DNA of 64,000 bases from DATAES01 sp963721305 (GCA_963721305.1 CAVRIR010000003.1:62001-126000); one strand, 5' to 3'; shown: positions 45,036 to 54,989, counted from the stretch's first letter. Numbers and translations are program-made. Notes: generated by a model from the sequence alone, not told the origin.

Positions 45036-46187
45036 CCATCCGGGTGGATCGGGTCGGTTGTTGCGTTGCACGTTGTGGCCACGACACGCGCACCGGGCGT
45101 TGCCCTGCGTTGTGAGACCGCCTTCGCTGTAGGGCACCTCGTGATCGATCTCGCACTGCTCGGCCGGAACATCGCAGCCTGAAGGATGGGTGCAGTGACG
45201 ATCGCGCACCTGGATCGCGCGCCGGAGCGCCCCGGTGAAGAACCGTTGTCGCACTCCCACGTCGATCACCCTTGATGGGCCGTCGAACACGATGCGCTCG
45301 ATGTCTGTGTCCGTGAGATACGGGACGAGCTGAGCCGGCGCGACGACTGTGCCGCTCGACAGCTCACACGTCCTCGAGAACGAGTCGTAGCCGACCAGCA
45401 CCGTGAACAGCGGGCGCGGCATCACCGCGTCGGGGTCCATCGCAGCGGAGCGCTTCGCCATCTCGACGAACGCGTCGGCTCGTCTTTGACCAGCCGTGCG
45501 TGACAGCTGCGACTCGGTCGCTTGATCGCCATTTGCGGCGCGTGCTTCGGCCCAATCGGCCTCGAAGAGCTGCCCCTCGAGCCGTGCGAGTTCGTTCAGC
45601 GGGATGGTGCCCGCGATCGCATCGAGCATGCCGTCGAACAAGAGGTTGCCCCGGTACGACCGCACGGCGCTGAAGTGCCGCCCGTCGCGATCGCGATCGC
45701 ACGGCTCTTTGCCGATCTCGTCTTCCGCGAGGTTGAGCCAGTACCGCACGCAGCGCTGCGCGTCGGGATGACGAAGCATCTTGATCTGGTCGAGCAGGAT
45801 CGTCTCGTCACGGGCGAGGAGATGCTCGATCTCCGGGCGCTTCGCCGCCATCAGGAGCTCGGCGTGATCCATCGAAAGCTTGCCCTCCTCGAGGGCGCTC
45901 GCCGTGCCGGGCATGTCGCGCAGTACTCGTGCGCGGCGCAGCTCTCGCCGCGCCGTCGTGGCCGAGACCGACGCCTCGAGCATCAGCCGCGCGGGCGCCG
46001 CCTTGGATCCGTTGTCAGCCCACGTCCGCCGCGCATCCCACGCCGCAACGAATCGAGCGCGAGTCGCGCTGAGCCGTGAGTCCTCGCGAAGGAGATCGAC
46101 GACGACCTCGTGCAGCTCGTCGTCCGACAGCGCCGTCGGATCGACCATCGCCAGCTTGTCGATCGCCTGCCCCAGCCCACCCCGCAT
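44421..46187 (-). CDS. DUF222 / HNH endonuclease-domain (13E12-like) protein, antisense tail over proB
   Basis: A 588-aa frame from ATG 46187. The helical DUF222 domain occupies about 20-300 (SVSATTARRELRRARVLRDM; KLSMDHAELLMAAK). The HNH motif follows with RHCTHPSGCDVPAEQCEIDH, EVPYSEGGLTTQGNARCACR and GHNVQRNNRPDPP, giving the Cys/His pairs of the nuclease. Residues 385-588 are only the antisense of proB and have no domain. Real relatives usually end soon after HNH, so the natural end is uncertain; another frame has a stop at 44941. The gene has a perfect SOS box 14 bp upstream of its start. 13E12-type proteins of mycobacteria are known SOS-box-associated genes. Confidence 0.75.
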   Translation of the reverse strand: MRGGLGQAIDKLAMVDPTALSDDELHEVVVDLLREDSRLSATRARFVAAWDARRTWADNGSKAAPARLMLEASVSATTARRELRRARVLRDMPGTASALEEGKLSMDHAELLMAAKRPEIEHLLARDETILLDQIKMLRHPDAQRCVRYWLNLAEDEIGKEPCDRDRDGRHFSAVRSYRGNLLFDGMLDAIAGTIPLNELARLEGQLFEADWAEARAANGDQATESQLSRTAGQRRADAFVEMAKRSAAMDPDAVMPRPLFTVLVGYDSFSRTCELSSGTVVAPAQLVPYLTDTDIERIVFDGPSRVIDVGVRQRFFTGALRRAIQVRDRHCTHPSGCDVPAEQCEIDHEVPYSEGGLTTQGNARCACRGHNVQRNNRPDPPGWSGKNDEIVAVDDFVHDTLGKVGGPAAGDSGDDVRAGPDETLGEDPPVRAGELDRFVGEKPALDAGDAGRQQRSSPLAQGPAGAVVDGDGASSVDREGDPQLAGGQSPVTGKDHRADAGLPGDGGAQDAGAVRAGDDDTNAGPGRDLGGGDLGGHAATSAHGPGAPGHRLEGLVDLDDLLDERRRRVEPGVGGQQARRVGEYDEH

Positions 46188-46200
46188 GAAGGAAGACTCT

Positions 46201-46218
46201 ATCGAACATATGTTCGAT
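46201..46218. promoter_or_regulatory. LexA SOS box, perfect 18-bp palindrome
   Basis: ATCGAACATATGTTCGAT is a perfect palindrome containing TCGAAC-N4-GTTCGA, the established actinobacterial/mycobacterial LexA box. It ends 14 bp upstream of the DUF222/HNH ATG (46187) and begins just after the stop of the Clp-N gene on the same strand. It should repress the HNH gene until DNA damage. Confidence 0.9.
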
Positions 46219-46220
46219 CG

Positions 46221-46793
46221 TCAACTCCATTTCGAAGAAAATCTGCAGCGAGCCTTCGGCGGCGGACACTGCACGCCGGTCGGCGCAAGCCAGCGGGATT
46301 CGTCGCAATCCTCCGGCGGCGGCCCGAACGGCACATGGATCTCGGCCAGGGGCGGGGCACCAACGGGCGACGCACGAATCGCCCGCGCGGGCGCATCGGC
46401 CCGCTCGGGTGTCGCTCCGGACCCCGCGCCGAGCGACTCGGGTGCCTCCCGAACGAGCACCTGGGCGGGGGACCGGAGCTGCTCGATGTCGACGCCTTGC
46501 CTCACGAGGGTCTCGAAGGCCAGGCCCTCTCGCACGTCGGTCAGGCCGAGGACAACGTGAACCGTGCCGATGTAGCCCACGGCGAGTGACTGTGCCTCGC
46601 GCAACGCGCTCTCGAGCGCTCTCTTCGCCAGGCCCGAGGACGGCAACTGGCTTGGTGGCAGAGCGGTCGATGTGGGCTCGGCCGCGGCCAGCAGCAGGTG
46701 CTCGGTGCCGATCTGCCCGTGTTGGAGCACACGCGCTTCTTCCTGCGCTTGCACCACCAAGCGGCGGGCCGGATCCGAGAACCGTTCGAACAT
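46221..46793 (-). CDS. Clp N-domain protein without ATPase modules
   Basis: A 190-aa protein. Residues 1-100 form a Clp-N domain: MFERFSDPARRLVVQAQEEA, then LQHGQIGTEHLLLAAAEPT, AKRALESALREAQSLAVGYI and GTVHVVLGLTDVREGLAFET. After that there is a Pro/Ala-rich stretch with no AAA+ domain. Single Clp-N proteins (ClpC/ClpS-related accessory, Hsp100 N-domain-like) may bind adaptors or substrates. Its stop lies 3 bp before the SOS box. It is divergent from the FMN-binding gene at 46856. Confidence 0.8.
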   Translation of the reverse strand: MFERFSDPARRLVVQAQEEARVLQHGQIGTEHLLLAAAEPTSTALPPSQLPSSGLAKRALESALREAQSLAVGYIGTVHVVLGLTDVREGLAFETLVRQGVDIEQLRSPAQVLVREAPESLGAGSGATPERADAPARAIRASPVGAPPLAEIHVPFGPPPEDCDESRWLAPTGVQCPPPKARCRFSSKWS

Positions 46794-46855
46794 GGCTGGT
46801 GGGAGCCCATGGAAACCATTGCGTTCCGTCGACGGGCATCGGGCACCATGCAGTG

Positions 46856-47575
46856 ATGCCGACCGAAGCGCCGACCGAACTGCCGACCGAAGCGCCCGCC
46901 GAAGCGCCGCCGACAGATCGCACGCGGGTCCGGCGCAAGTCCGAGCGAGGCCGCTACGACCGGGCGACGGTCGACGCCATCCTGGACGAGGCCTTGCTGT
47001 GTCATGTCGGGTTCTCGGTCGACGGCCGTCCGTGGGTCGTGCCGACGGCGTTCGCCCGAATCGGTGACCATGTGTATCTCCATGGCGCGACCGGCAACTT
47101 CGCGCTGCGCTCGCTCGCGGCCGGCGCCGAGACGTGCATCACCGTGACGCTGGTCGACGGTCTCGTGCTCTCGCGCTCGGCTTTCCACCATTCGATGAAC
47201 TACCGGTCGGTCATGGTCTTCGGGCGCGCGGAAGTCGTGCGCGACGAGGACGAGAAGCGCGCCGCGGTGACGGCCATCGTCGAGCACCTCATTCCTGGTC
47301 GCGCCGACGGCACCCGCGCGCCGACGTTCGAAGAGCTCCGCGCCACGCTCGTGGTTCGAGTGCCGCTCGACGAGGCGTCGGCGAAGGTTCGCACCGGTCC
47401 GCCGCTCGACGATGAAGAGGACATGGCGCTCGATCACTGGGCCGGCGTTCTCCCGCTCGCCATCACGGCCCGAGCGCCGATCCCGGACGATGCGACGGCG
47501 GCCGGTCTGCGCGCCGGTCCGCCGGGTCATGTCGCCGGTTGGACCCGTGGACAGCTTCCGTCCGGCCCATCCTGA
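46856..47575 (+). CDS. pyridoxamine 5'-phosphate oxidase-like FMN-binding protein
   Basis: A 239-aa split-barrel flavoprotein. The core has RYDRATVDAILDEALLCHVG, FSVDGRPWVVPTAFARIGDH, VYLHGATGNFALRSLAAGAE, VDGLVLSRSAFHHSMNYRSV and MVFGRAEVV, the Pyridox_ox_2-type pattern. The N-terminus is a short repeat of PTEAP-like units (PTEAPTELPTEAPAEAPP). Activity may be an FMN- or F420-dependent reductase; substrate unknown. ATG 46856 was chosen, although the frame is open upstream across the Clp-N gene. Confidence 0.85.
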   Translation: MPTEAPTELPTEAPAEAPPTDRTRVRRKSERGRYDRATVDAILDEALLCHVGFSVDGRPWVVPTAFARIGDHVYLHGATGNFALRSLAAGAETCITVTLVDGLVLSRSAFHHSMNYRSVMVFGRAEVVRDEDEKRAAVTAIVEHLIPGRADGTRAPTFEELRATLVVRVPLDEASAKVRTGPPLDDEEDMALDHWAGVLPLAITARAPIPDDATAAGLRAGPPGHVAGWTRGQLPSGPS

Positions 47576-47687
47576 ACGGACGCTCCGTGGCCATCTAACC
47601 GATATCCGACGAATCGCGGCTTTCGTTGGGCAAGGGTTTTGGCGGGATTTTCCCCGGGATGCGCCGATCGCGGCCAACATGGTGTGA

Positions 47688-49499
47688 ATGGCGGGACGAG
47701 CGCTGCGCCGAAAACGACCTGCCCATCTGCTGGGCGCCGGCACGACCCTGGAGACACCCGTACCTGTTTTCGAGAACGGCGACTCGCACGAACCCGAAGG
47801 GGTCGGTGACGTCGTGACCGACCACCCTCGTCTCGGCGAGATCCTCCTCCAGGAGGACGCAGTCGACGCGGCCGCGCTCGCGAGGGCGCTCGCCGACCAG
47901 CCCGCGAGCGGGCGGCGCCTGGGCCAACTGCTGCTCGAGCGCGGGCTGATCAGCGACACGGCACTCGCCCGGGCCCTCGCGGGACAGCTCGGCATCCCCC
48001 TCGCCGACCTCAGCCATGCGGATCTCGACCGCGAGACGGCCTCGCTGCTTCCCGAGAACGTGGCCCGCAGGGTGCGGGCCGTTCCCGTTCGCACCACCGA
48101 GGACGGTGTGGAGATCGCGCTCGCGGATCCGACGGAGGAGGCGCGGGCCGCGGTCCTCGAGGCGCTGGGCACCGACGCGACCTTCACGCTCGCCCCGGCC
48201 GGCCAGGTGCGGCGCGCCCTCGACACCGCGTATCGGGCCACCGAGAACGCCGGCCAGCTCGTGGCCGCGTTCGAGGCTTCGGCCCCTTCCCGGATCGACC
48301 CGGCGGACGGGAACCTGCGCGACGCCGCTTCTGGGGCGCCGGTGGTCCGCTTGGTGGACTCGATCGTGACCCAGGCGCTGCGCGAGCGAGCGTCCGACGT
48401 CCACATCGAACCGCAGCACAACGAGATCCGGATCCGCTACCGAGTCGACGGCGCGCTGCACGACGCCCTGAGCCTGCCGGCGGCCATCGGCCCCGCCCTG
48501 ATCAGCCGTCTCAAGATCATGGCGAGCATGAACATCGTCGAGCGCCGCCGTCCGCAGGACGGACAGTTCACGCTGACCATCGACGACCGCGACGTCGACA
48601 TCCGCATGGCGACGGTGGCGACCATCTGGGGCGAGAAGTGCGTGCTGCGCCTGCTGGACAAGAGCCGGTCGCTGATCAGGCTCGACGAGCTCGGGATGCC
48701 CGACGACACGCACTCTGCGTTCTCGAGGCTCGTGCGGTCACCGTTCGGCATGGTCCTGTGCGCGGGCCCAACCGGTAGCGGCAAGACCACGACTCTCTAC
48801 GCGTCACTGGCCGAGATCAATCAGCCGCACCGCAACATCATGACGGTCGAGGATCCGGTCGAGTACATCTTCCCGTCGATCAACCAGATCCAGACGAGCG
48901 AAGCGGTCGGCATCAACTTCGCCACGGGCCTCAAGTCCATCCTGCGCCAGGACCCGGACGTGATCCTGGTGGGCGAGTGCCGCGATCCCGAAACGGCCCG
49001 CATCGCCGTGCAGTCCGCCCTCACCGGGCACTTCGTGCTGTCGACGTTGCACGCGACCGACTCGGTGGCGGCTCTCCATCGCCTCCTCGACATGGGCATC
49101 GAGTCGTTCCTCGTGGCGTCGTCGATGCTTGCCGTCGTCGGCCAGCGGCTGGTCCGTCGCATCTGCGACAACTGCAAGACGACGTACACGCCGACGGCCG
49201 AGGAGCTCGCCTTCTACGTCGAATCCGGCGGCGCCGACCCCGAGCGTGACGTCTTTTGGCACGGCGCCGGCTGCAACTTCTGCGCCGACACCGGTTACCA
49301 GGACCGCATCGGGGTGTACGAGCTGCTCCACATCACACCCGAGATCAAGCGTCTCGTCGTGGGCTGGGCGACCCAGGAGGAGTTGCGGCGGCTCGCCGTC
49401 GCGCAGGGGATGCGAACGCTGCAGGAGGAGGCCGTCCGGTTGGTCGACCGGGATGTCACTACCTTGGCGGAAGTCATTCGGACGATCTACGCGTTGTAA
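47688..49499 (+). CDS. pilB: type IV pilus assembly ATPase PilB
   Basis: A 603-aa secretion ATPase. An N-terminal MshEN/T2SSE_N domain (LGEILLQEDAVDAAALARAL; LLERGLISDTALARALAGQL) precedes the ATPase core. Walker A is CAGPTGSGKTTTLYASLAE, the Asp box MTVEDPVEYIFPSINQIQ, and Walker B QDPDVILVGECRDPETA. The zinc tetracysteine is CDNCKTTY with CNFCADTGYQDR. It drives pilus extension. ATG 47688 is the start; the 112-bp gap upstream has no clear ribosome-binding site. pilC follows 18 bp later. Confidence 0.94.
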   Translation: MAGRALRRKRPAHLLGAGTTLETPVPVFENGDSHEPEGVGDVVTDHPRLGEILLQEDAVDAAALARALADQPASGRRLGQLLLERGLISDTALARALAGQLGIPLADLSHADLDRETASLLPENVARRVRAVPVRTTEDGVEIALADPTEEARAAVLEALGTDATFTLAPAGQVRRALDTAYRATENAGQLVAAFEASAPSRIDPADGNLRDAASGAPVVRLVDSIVTQALRERASDVHIEPQHNEIRIRYRVDGALHDALSLPAAIGPALISRLKIMASMNIVERRRPQDGQFTLTIDDRDVDIRMATVATIWGEKCVLRLLDKSRSLIRLDELGMPDDTHSAFSRLVRSPFGMVLCAGPTGSGKTTTLYASLAEINQPHRNIMTVEDPVEYIFPSINQIQTSEAVGINFATGLKSILRQDPDVILVGECRDPETARIAVQSALTGHFVLSTLHATDSVAALHRLLDMGIESFLVASSMLAVVGQRLVRRICDNCKTTYTPTAEELAFYVESGGADPERDVFWHGAGCNFCADTGYQDRIGVYELLHITPEIKRLVVGWATQEELRRLAVAQGMRTLQEEAVRLVDRDVTTLAEVIRTIYAL

Positions 49500-49517
49500 G
49501 TCGAAAGGGTTCGGCCG

Positions 49518-50726
49518 ATGCCGAAGTACCGATTCACTGCTCTTTCACTCGACGGCACTCGGGTGGCGGGCACACAGGACGCCGCCACCCTCGGCGACGT
49601 CCACATGACGCTGGCGGAGCGCGACCTTCTCCCGATCCTGGTGACGGAGAAGAAGAGCATCCTGCAGTACGAGATCACGAAGAAGAAGGTCAAGCCGCGC
49701 GATCTGATGCACTTCAGCCGGCAACTCGGCGTGTTCATCCGGGCGGGCATCCCGATCATCAACGCGCTCGAAGCCATCTCGTCGGAGATGTCCGACAAGG
49801 TCTTCAAGCCGGCGCTCGACGACATCATGGAGTCGCTGCGCGGCGGCTCGACGTTCTCCGCCGCGGCCGCGCGTCACGAAGAGGTGTTCCCAACGTTCTA
49901 TCTCGGGATCCTCCGGTCGGCAGAGGTGACCGGCAACCTCGACGTCGCGCTCGACGAGCTCGCCGACTATCTCGATCGCGACATCGACGTGCGCCAACGG
50001 GTGAAGAACGCTCTCGTCTACCCGTGCATCGTGCTCGGCATGGCGCTCGTCGTCGTCCTGATCCTGACGCTGTTCGTGCTGCCGCGCTTCGAGACGTTCT
50101 TCGAGAGCTTCCACGCCAAGCTGCCGTTGCCGACCCGCATGTTGCTGTCGGTCTCGCATTTCCTGGGGCACTGGGGATGGCTGATCGCGTTGATCCTCGT
50201 GGCCACGGTGGTCCTCTTCGTCGCCTACTTCAGGACGCCGATGGGGCGTGCGAAGAAGGACGAGGTGCTGCTGCGATTGCCGGTCGCGGGCGACCTGCTG
50301 CGCCACGCGATCGTCGAGCGCTTCTGTCGCATCCTCGCTTCGATGATGAACGCAGGCGTTCCTGTTCCCGAGGCGCTCGCTGTCACCGGCGACGCAACCA
50401 ACAACACCGTGTTCCGTGAACGGATCGCGCATGCCCGCGAGGCGATGCTGCGGGGCGAAGGCCTCGCGGCCCCGCTGAACCGAACGGATCTGTTCCCCAG
50501 CTCGATCAGGCAGATGTTCCGCGTCGGTGAGGACACGGGAACCCTCGACGCGCAACTGGAGACCGCGGCCGACTATCTCGATCGTGAGCTCGACTACAAG
50601 ATCAAGCGGTTCACGAGCTTCTTCGAGCCGGCCGTGATCGTCATCGTCGGTGTCGTCGTCGGGTTCGTGGCGATCGCGCTCGTGTCGGCCATGTACGGCG
50701 TGTACAACCAGGTCAACATCTCGTGA
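49518..50726 (+). CDS. pilC: type IV pilus inner-membrane platform protein PilC
   Basis: A 402-aa GspF-fold protein. It has two GspF domains: the first with LMHFSRQLGVFIRAGIPIIN and the second with ERFCRILASMMNAGVPVPEA. Three membrane segments are VLILTLFVLPRFETFFES, WLIALILVATVVLFVAYF and AVIVIVGVVVGFVAIALVS. It anchors the extension and retraction motors. ATG 49518 follows AAAGG at good spacing. The stop overlaps the next pilin-like gene. Confidence 0.94.
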   Translation: MPKYRFTALSLDGTRVAGTQDAATLGDVHMTLAERDLLPILVTEKKSILQYEITKKKVKPRDLMHFSRQLGVFIRAGIPIINALEAISSEMSDKVFKPALDDIMESLRGGSTFSAAAARHEEVFPTFYLGILRSAEVTGNLDVALDELADYLDRDIDVRQRVKNALVYPCIVLGMALVVVLILTLFVLPRFETFFESFHAKLPLPTRMLLSVSHFLGHWGWLIALILVATVVLFVAYFRTPMGRAKKDEVLLRLPVAGDLLRHAIVERFCRILASMMNAGVPVPEALAVTGDATNNTVFRERIAHAREAMLRGEGLAAPLNRTDLFPSSIRQMFRVGEDTGTLDAQLETAADYLDRELDYKIKRFTSFFEPAVIVIVGVVVGFVAIALVSAMYGVYNQVNIS

Positions 50727-51203
50727 GCAGCCCTGCGCCCGTTCGTCGGGCGCGAGGTGATGCCGGGCTGACGTTCGCCGAGATCCTCGTATCGATTGCC
50801 ATCCTCGGTATCTGCGTCGTCGCGGTACTGGGCGGCACGACGTCCCTTCCCGTCGCGGCAAGCGTGCACCGGCAGGACGCGGAGGCGGATCTCATCCTTC
50901 GCGAATTGGGCAGAAGCCATCAGCGCCAAGGGATTCACGACCACGAATCTGTGCGCGACGGATGGCTCCAACCCGTACGCGTTCGGCCAGCTCACCTAGC
51001 TATCCTGCCGGAGGATCTCTCCGTGAGTGGCTTCACGGTCGAGTCCGCCGGTCGTGACGACGTGGGACGGTGGGGCCGACGCCGCGTTCCAGGCGTGCGA
51101 CCCGGCTACCGCGAAGCTCGCACGGGTGCGTCTGTCGGTGACGTCGACCAACATCGCCCACCCGGTCAACGACACGCTCGAAGTCGTGGTTGCGGGCACA
51201 TGA
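50723..51203 (+). pseudogene. prepilin-like protein 1 (minor pilin), several frameshifts
   Basis: A prepilin leader RGDAGLTFAEILVSIAILGI followed by a hydrophobic helix opens the protein, with the G/xxxxE pattern cut by prepilin peptidase. The rest is read only by combining frames: NWAEAISAKGFTTTNLCATD, then ILPEDLSVSGFTVESAGRDD, and a final ARVRLSVTSTNIAHPVNDTL with VVVAGT at the stop 51201-51203. At least four breaks, each consistent with one surplus base, are needed. The total is about 155 aa, normal for a minor pilin. The start overlaps pilC (GTGAGC) and the stop overlaps the next pilin (ATGA). Confidence 0.65.
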
Positions 51204-51781
51204 GTCCCAGCCGGATGAACGGTGATGACGGCGTGACGCTGCTCGAGCTGATGGTGTGCATCGCGATCTCCTCGATCATCGTCACGGCATTGACGGCCAG
51301 CTTCTTCGCGTCGACGAGGGCGATCCAGGAGCTCGAGCCAGCAGATGGCCGACACCCACGATGCTCAGATGGCGAGCCGGTTCTTCACCAACGACGTCGC
51401 AGAGCGCCGGCAAGATCACGACGGGACACCGATGGCGCTTGTGGGGGCGGCTCCGCGCTCATCACGTTCACGTGGTTCGGGTGGAGCTCGAACAACGCCG
51501 TGCTCAGGTCGGCTTCGTACTTCGTGCAACCCCAAGACGGCGAGCAGCAACTCGTCCGCACGTTCTGCGACGGCACCGATCCTGCGACAACCGTGGTGAT
51601 CGCTCACAACCTGGTCGACCGTCCGACGGTCAAGTGTCTGCCGCCGAGCGGCGGTGAGGATGGGATTGCGTGCGACGACCCAACGGTCGCCACGGCGCAG
51701 TTGAGTGGTACGGCCAAGTCCGACCCCACGGACGCGTTCAGCCTCCCGTACGTTCTTCGTGCCACGAGGCGCGCGCCATGA
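51200..51781 (+). pseudogene. prepilin-like protein 2 (minor pilin), three frameshifts
   Basis: Starts at ATG 51200 with MSPSRMNGDDGVTLLELMVC, a prepilin cleavage motif and pilin helix. After IQELE the sense continues in another frame (MADTHDAQMASRFFTNDV), then SAGKITTG, then GACGGGSALITFTWFGWSSN through to the stop 51779-51781. Each of three joins needs one surplus base removed. The globular part has the cysteine-containing pattern CGGGSALITFTW common in Acidimicrobiia-like minor pilins as I recall them. Overlaps the next gene (ATGA). Confidence 0.65.
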
Positions 51782-53642
51782 GGGTCCGGGGCGAGGATGG
51801 CCAGGTACTCGGCATCGCGTTGGCGTTCCTCGCATTCGTCGCGGTGTTGTTGGGTGTGACGTTGATGGGCGCAACGTCACAGCTGCATGCGACGCAGAAC
51901 CTCACGCAGATCCGAGATGATCAATATGCGGCCGAGGCGAGTGTGTACGCGGCGGCGAAGACGATGCAGGGCGACGTTGCGATGGGTGCAGATCGAGGCA
52001 CGTCCTCGACTTCGTGTGACTTCGGGCCGACTCCGGCGTTCGTCGTCAACGACGTGGAGCCGAGCGTGGCCTGTTCGCCTCACGCCGGAAGCGGTGTCGG
52101 TGACGGCAACGATGCCGATGCTGCCCCGAACCGGCCGTCGTATGCAGTTCTCGCGCTGCCGTCGAGTGGTGACGAGGGGGTCATCAACCTCAATGAAGGA
52201 GACGGACAGCCGTGCTCCCCAGGTCAGTGCCAGGTCAACATCTTCGGGCCGGTGCGCTCCAACGGCGGGCAATGTCAGATCGCGGCGGTGGCCTGTGACA
52301 CCTCGCCCGTCCAGGATCCCGGCGTCAACCCCAACACTGCGGCCGGCTACACGCCGACGTTGTTGACCGCGCCTCCGTCTCACAGCGCTCCCGGTTGCGT
52401 CAACGGACAGGCCACGTTCTCGCCTGGCACGTACCACTCGTTGCCCGTCGCGTGCCCCTTGCTCCTGTTCACCGCTGGTGCCTACTACTTCGACTTCACG
52501 TCGCCGGGTCTGCACACGTGGACAATTCCGTCGGGCGAGACGGTCATCGGCGGCACACCGGACACCCGAGCAGGAGCGCCGCCGGGAGCGTGCCTCACGG
52601 ACCACGCCCTCGGTTCGAACGGGGGCGTGCAGTTCGTGTTCGGGGGCGACTCCGGCATGCACGTCGGGTCAGGCGCGAACGTGCACCTCTGCGCGCAGGA
52701 GAGCACGACCTCACAGGAGATAGCGGTGTACGGCGTCGCTCGGCCCACCGTGCCGCTGCAGAGCAACGACCAATCGCCGCGCCAGAGTCAGAGCCCGGAC
52801 AGCTCGTACATGCCGAGGACCTCGAACGCGACGGTCGACGGCAATGACCAGCACGCCTCGATTCTCGCTGGACAGACGGCTTCGCTCGCCATCACCCGCT
52901 TCCGCCCGCTTCCGCCACAATCGATCGTCGAGTCCGCAACGCTCGAACTGACGCATGGCGAAGATCCGGCGATGCAGTCGCTGACGCTGAACGTGCGTGA
53001 CGGCGCCCGCACGCTTGCATCCTTCGCGTCCTCGTCCGACCCTGCCTGCGTCACCAACAACCAACTGTGCATCGGCAGCACCGACCATTCGGACTCCCTG
53101 GATGTCACGAGCATCTTTCGCGATCCGACGACTTCCTTCTTCAACCAGAGCGCGCTGTCGAACCTGAACCTGGCGTACACGGCAACCGCGCCTGCGGGCA
53201 CCGGTTCCTACAGCTCCTCCGTCGACGGGGTCGTGCTCCACGTGATGTACACCCCGGCGCACGGGTGGCTACCGGCCGCTGACCGGATGCACCCAGGACC
53301 CGCTACCTGGCGGTTGCCCGGTGCTGTCGACGGATCCCGGCGCGACCCTCGTGGTCGACGGCACCGTCTATGCGCCGACCGGGATCGTCCAGGTGGGGGA
53401 CACGGCCAGCCAGGTCGCTTTCAATCGTGGTGTGATCGCGCGTACTGTTGTGTTCCTGTCGGGCGGAAGTGCGCCGTTTGTTACGGCGGGAGGCGGATTC
53501 GATCGGAATGTCATTCTCACCGCGAGCGTGAATGGGGCGCAGCGGGTGACCACGTTGGTGACCTTCGGCGACGTGGCTGCCTATCTGAGCGCGCGATCCA
53601 ACGCATCCATCCATCACCTACGACACATGGGACGTCCATTGA
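51778..53642 (+). pseudogene. large PilX-like / pilus-associated surface protein, two frameshifts
   Basis: From ATG 51778 the protein begins MRVRGEDGQVLGIALAFLAF, a membrane helix at about 9-30 with the charged segment before it as in PilX-type proteins, and has an ectodomain of about 590 residues. Repeated sequence features are cysteine-bearing loops (CSPGQCQVNIFGPVRSNGGQ) and a stretch RFRPLPPQSIVESATLELTH resembling DNRLRE/jelly-roll repeat domains of surface proteins. After HVMYTPAHG the frame must shift by one base at GGG 53263-53265 (continuing TGCTQDPLPGG), and again near 53590. The end HPSITYDTWDVH is followed by TGA at 53640. It may sit at the pilus tip, as inference. Confidence 0.6.
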
Positions 53643-53745
53643 CCGGGGACTGGAACGAGCGGGTTTCAGCTGCCGCCGGGCGATTTCATGTACGCAACTC
53701 AATCGAAGTGACTCAATTGCAGTGAAAGGCGAGAAGGGGAGACCA

Positions 53746-54212
53746 ATGCGGGAAATCATCCAGGAGCCTGCGGCTCGAGACGGCGGTGGCGACGCCGGCT
53801 TCACACTCATCGAGCTCTTGGTCGTGATCGTCATCCTCGCGATCCTGGCGGCGATCGTCGTGTTCGCCGTGGGGGGAATCACGAACAAGGGCCAGACGAG
53901 CGCGTGCGACACCGACATGAAGACGATCCAGACGGCGGAGGAAGCCTACTACGGCTCCCAGACAACGGGTCCCCTATATGGCGACGGCACCGACGCTTCA
54001 CAACGCGGGTTTCCTCACGGTGGATCCCAATGATGCCGCGAACAATGCGCTTCACACTGTGATCCGCCGCTGGGACCCCGGTGGGCAGTCAGTATCAGGC
54101 CGTTCACACCGGCACGAACGGCTGCGACAACAACGACTACACTATCGCCCGCCACGTACCGGGCCGTGACGTCACGCCAGGAGCGCTCGTATCCGCCCCT
54201 GGTATTGGCTGA
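53746..54212 (+). pseudogene. type IV prepilin (probable major pilin), two frameshifts
   Basis: ATG 53746 follows GAGAAGGGGA. The prepilin signature is GDAGFTLIELLVVIVILAIL, with G-F-T-L-I-E as in classical type IV pilins. A helix and MKTIQTAEEAYYGSQTTG follow. Then one base must be dropped near 53987 to read TLHNAGFLTVDPNDAANNAL, and another at the CCCC near 54076-54079 to read VGSQYQAVHTGTNGCDNNDY and a stop at 54210. The resulting 155-aa protein has one pair of cysteines near the C-terminus. Expected to be the main fibre subunit. Confidence 0.72.
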
Positions 54213-54220
54213 CCTGTGAC

Positions 54221-54950
54221 CTAACGGACGTACTCCATACGGAGCCCGATCTCATCCCACTCGGGGAAGTCGGGTAGGCGGTTGACGGCCCGACCGGCGA
54301 TGCGTCGGGCCGTCCACAGACAGGCGGCGGCGTCGATCAGATGGTGCCGGCGGGCGCCGCGGACGCGGCGGTCGAGGGCGTCCGCCATCATCGGCATCCG
54401 TCGCTCGATCAACGCTCGTCTCTCCGCCACGCCGCGGTGCAGGTGCTTGCCGTAGCGCAAGGGTGTGTCTTCGTTGAGTTGGTAGAAGCTCAACTCCGGA
54501 TGCACCTCGTAGACGGTGCGTTGCCAGTACGGCGCGATGTTCGCATCGACCTCGGCGATGCGTCGCAGCATCGCCCACTGCGGCGCACTCATGCCGTCGT
54601 TCAAGGCGGCCGCTTCTTCGTAGGACGTCGCTTGCAAGCGCACCACGCGCCGGGGCCGAGAAGATCGCGCCACGTCGCGGATGCCCGAGCAACCGTCGCG
54701 CCTCGCGATCACAGGTACGGCCGCCCCGCATCGGCTTGTCGGGGAGTCCGATGTTGCAGGCGAGCGCGATGACTTCGAATGAGGGCCGCCAGTCCAGCAC
54801 CTCGACGAACGTGTCGAACAGCATCTGCTCAGCCGGGTACAGCGTGACGCCCTGCAGCCGGCCCGGCGCGACGAGCCAGCGAGGCCCGCACGGCACGACG
54901 CCAGCAAGGGGACGGTAGGGGAGTTGCGGCCCCCGGGTCGATCGCGGCAC
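54221..54950 (-). pseudogene. DUF429 family protein, one frameshift
   Basis: The N-terminal part from GTG 54950 reads WLVAPGRLQGVTLYPAEQML, then IGLPDKPMRGGRTCDREARR and IFSAPAR. The rest in the next frame reads QATSYEEAAALNDGMSAPQW, TVYEVHPELSFYQLNEDTPL and YGKHLHRGVAERRALIERRM. These are DUF429 motifs. One surplus base near 54645-54660 explains the break. DUF429 has an RNase-H-like fold and unknown role. It lies between the pilin and pilT genes on the minus strand, convergent with the pilins. Confidence 0.72.
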
Positions 54951-54989
54951 GCCGAATGTCTAGCGGCGAACGCTCGAGTCGGGAACCGG

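Noticed and set aside
47576..47687. Gap before pilB considered for a riboswitch or other structured RNA
   Set aside because: Only short self-complementary pieces were seen; no conserved riboswitch core could be matched by eye.
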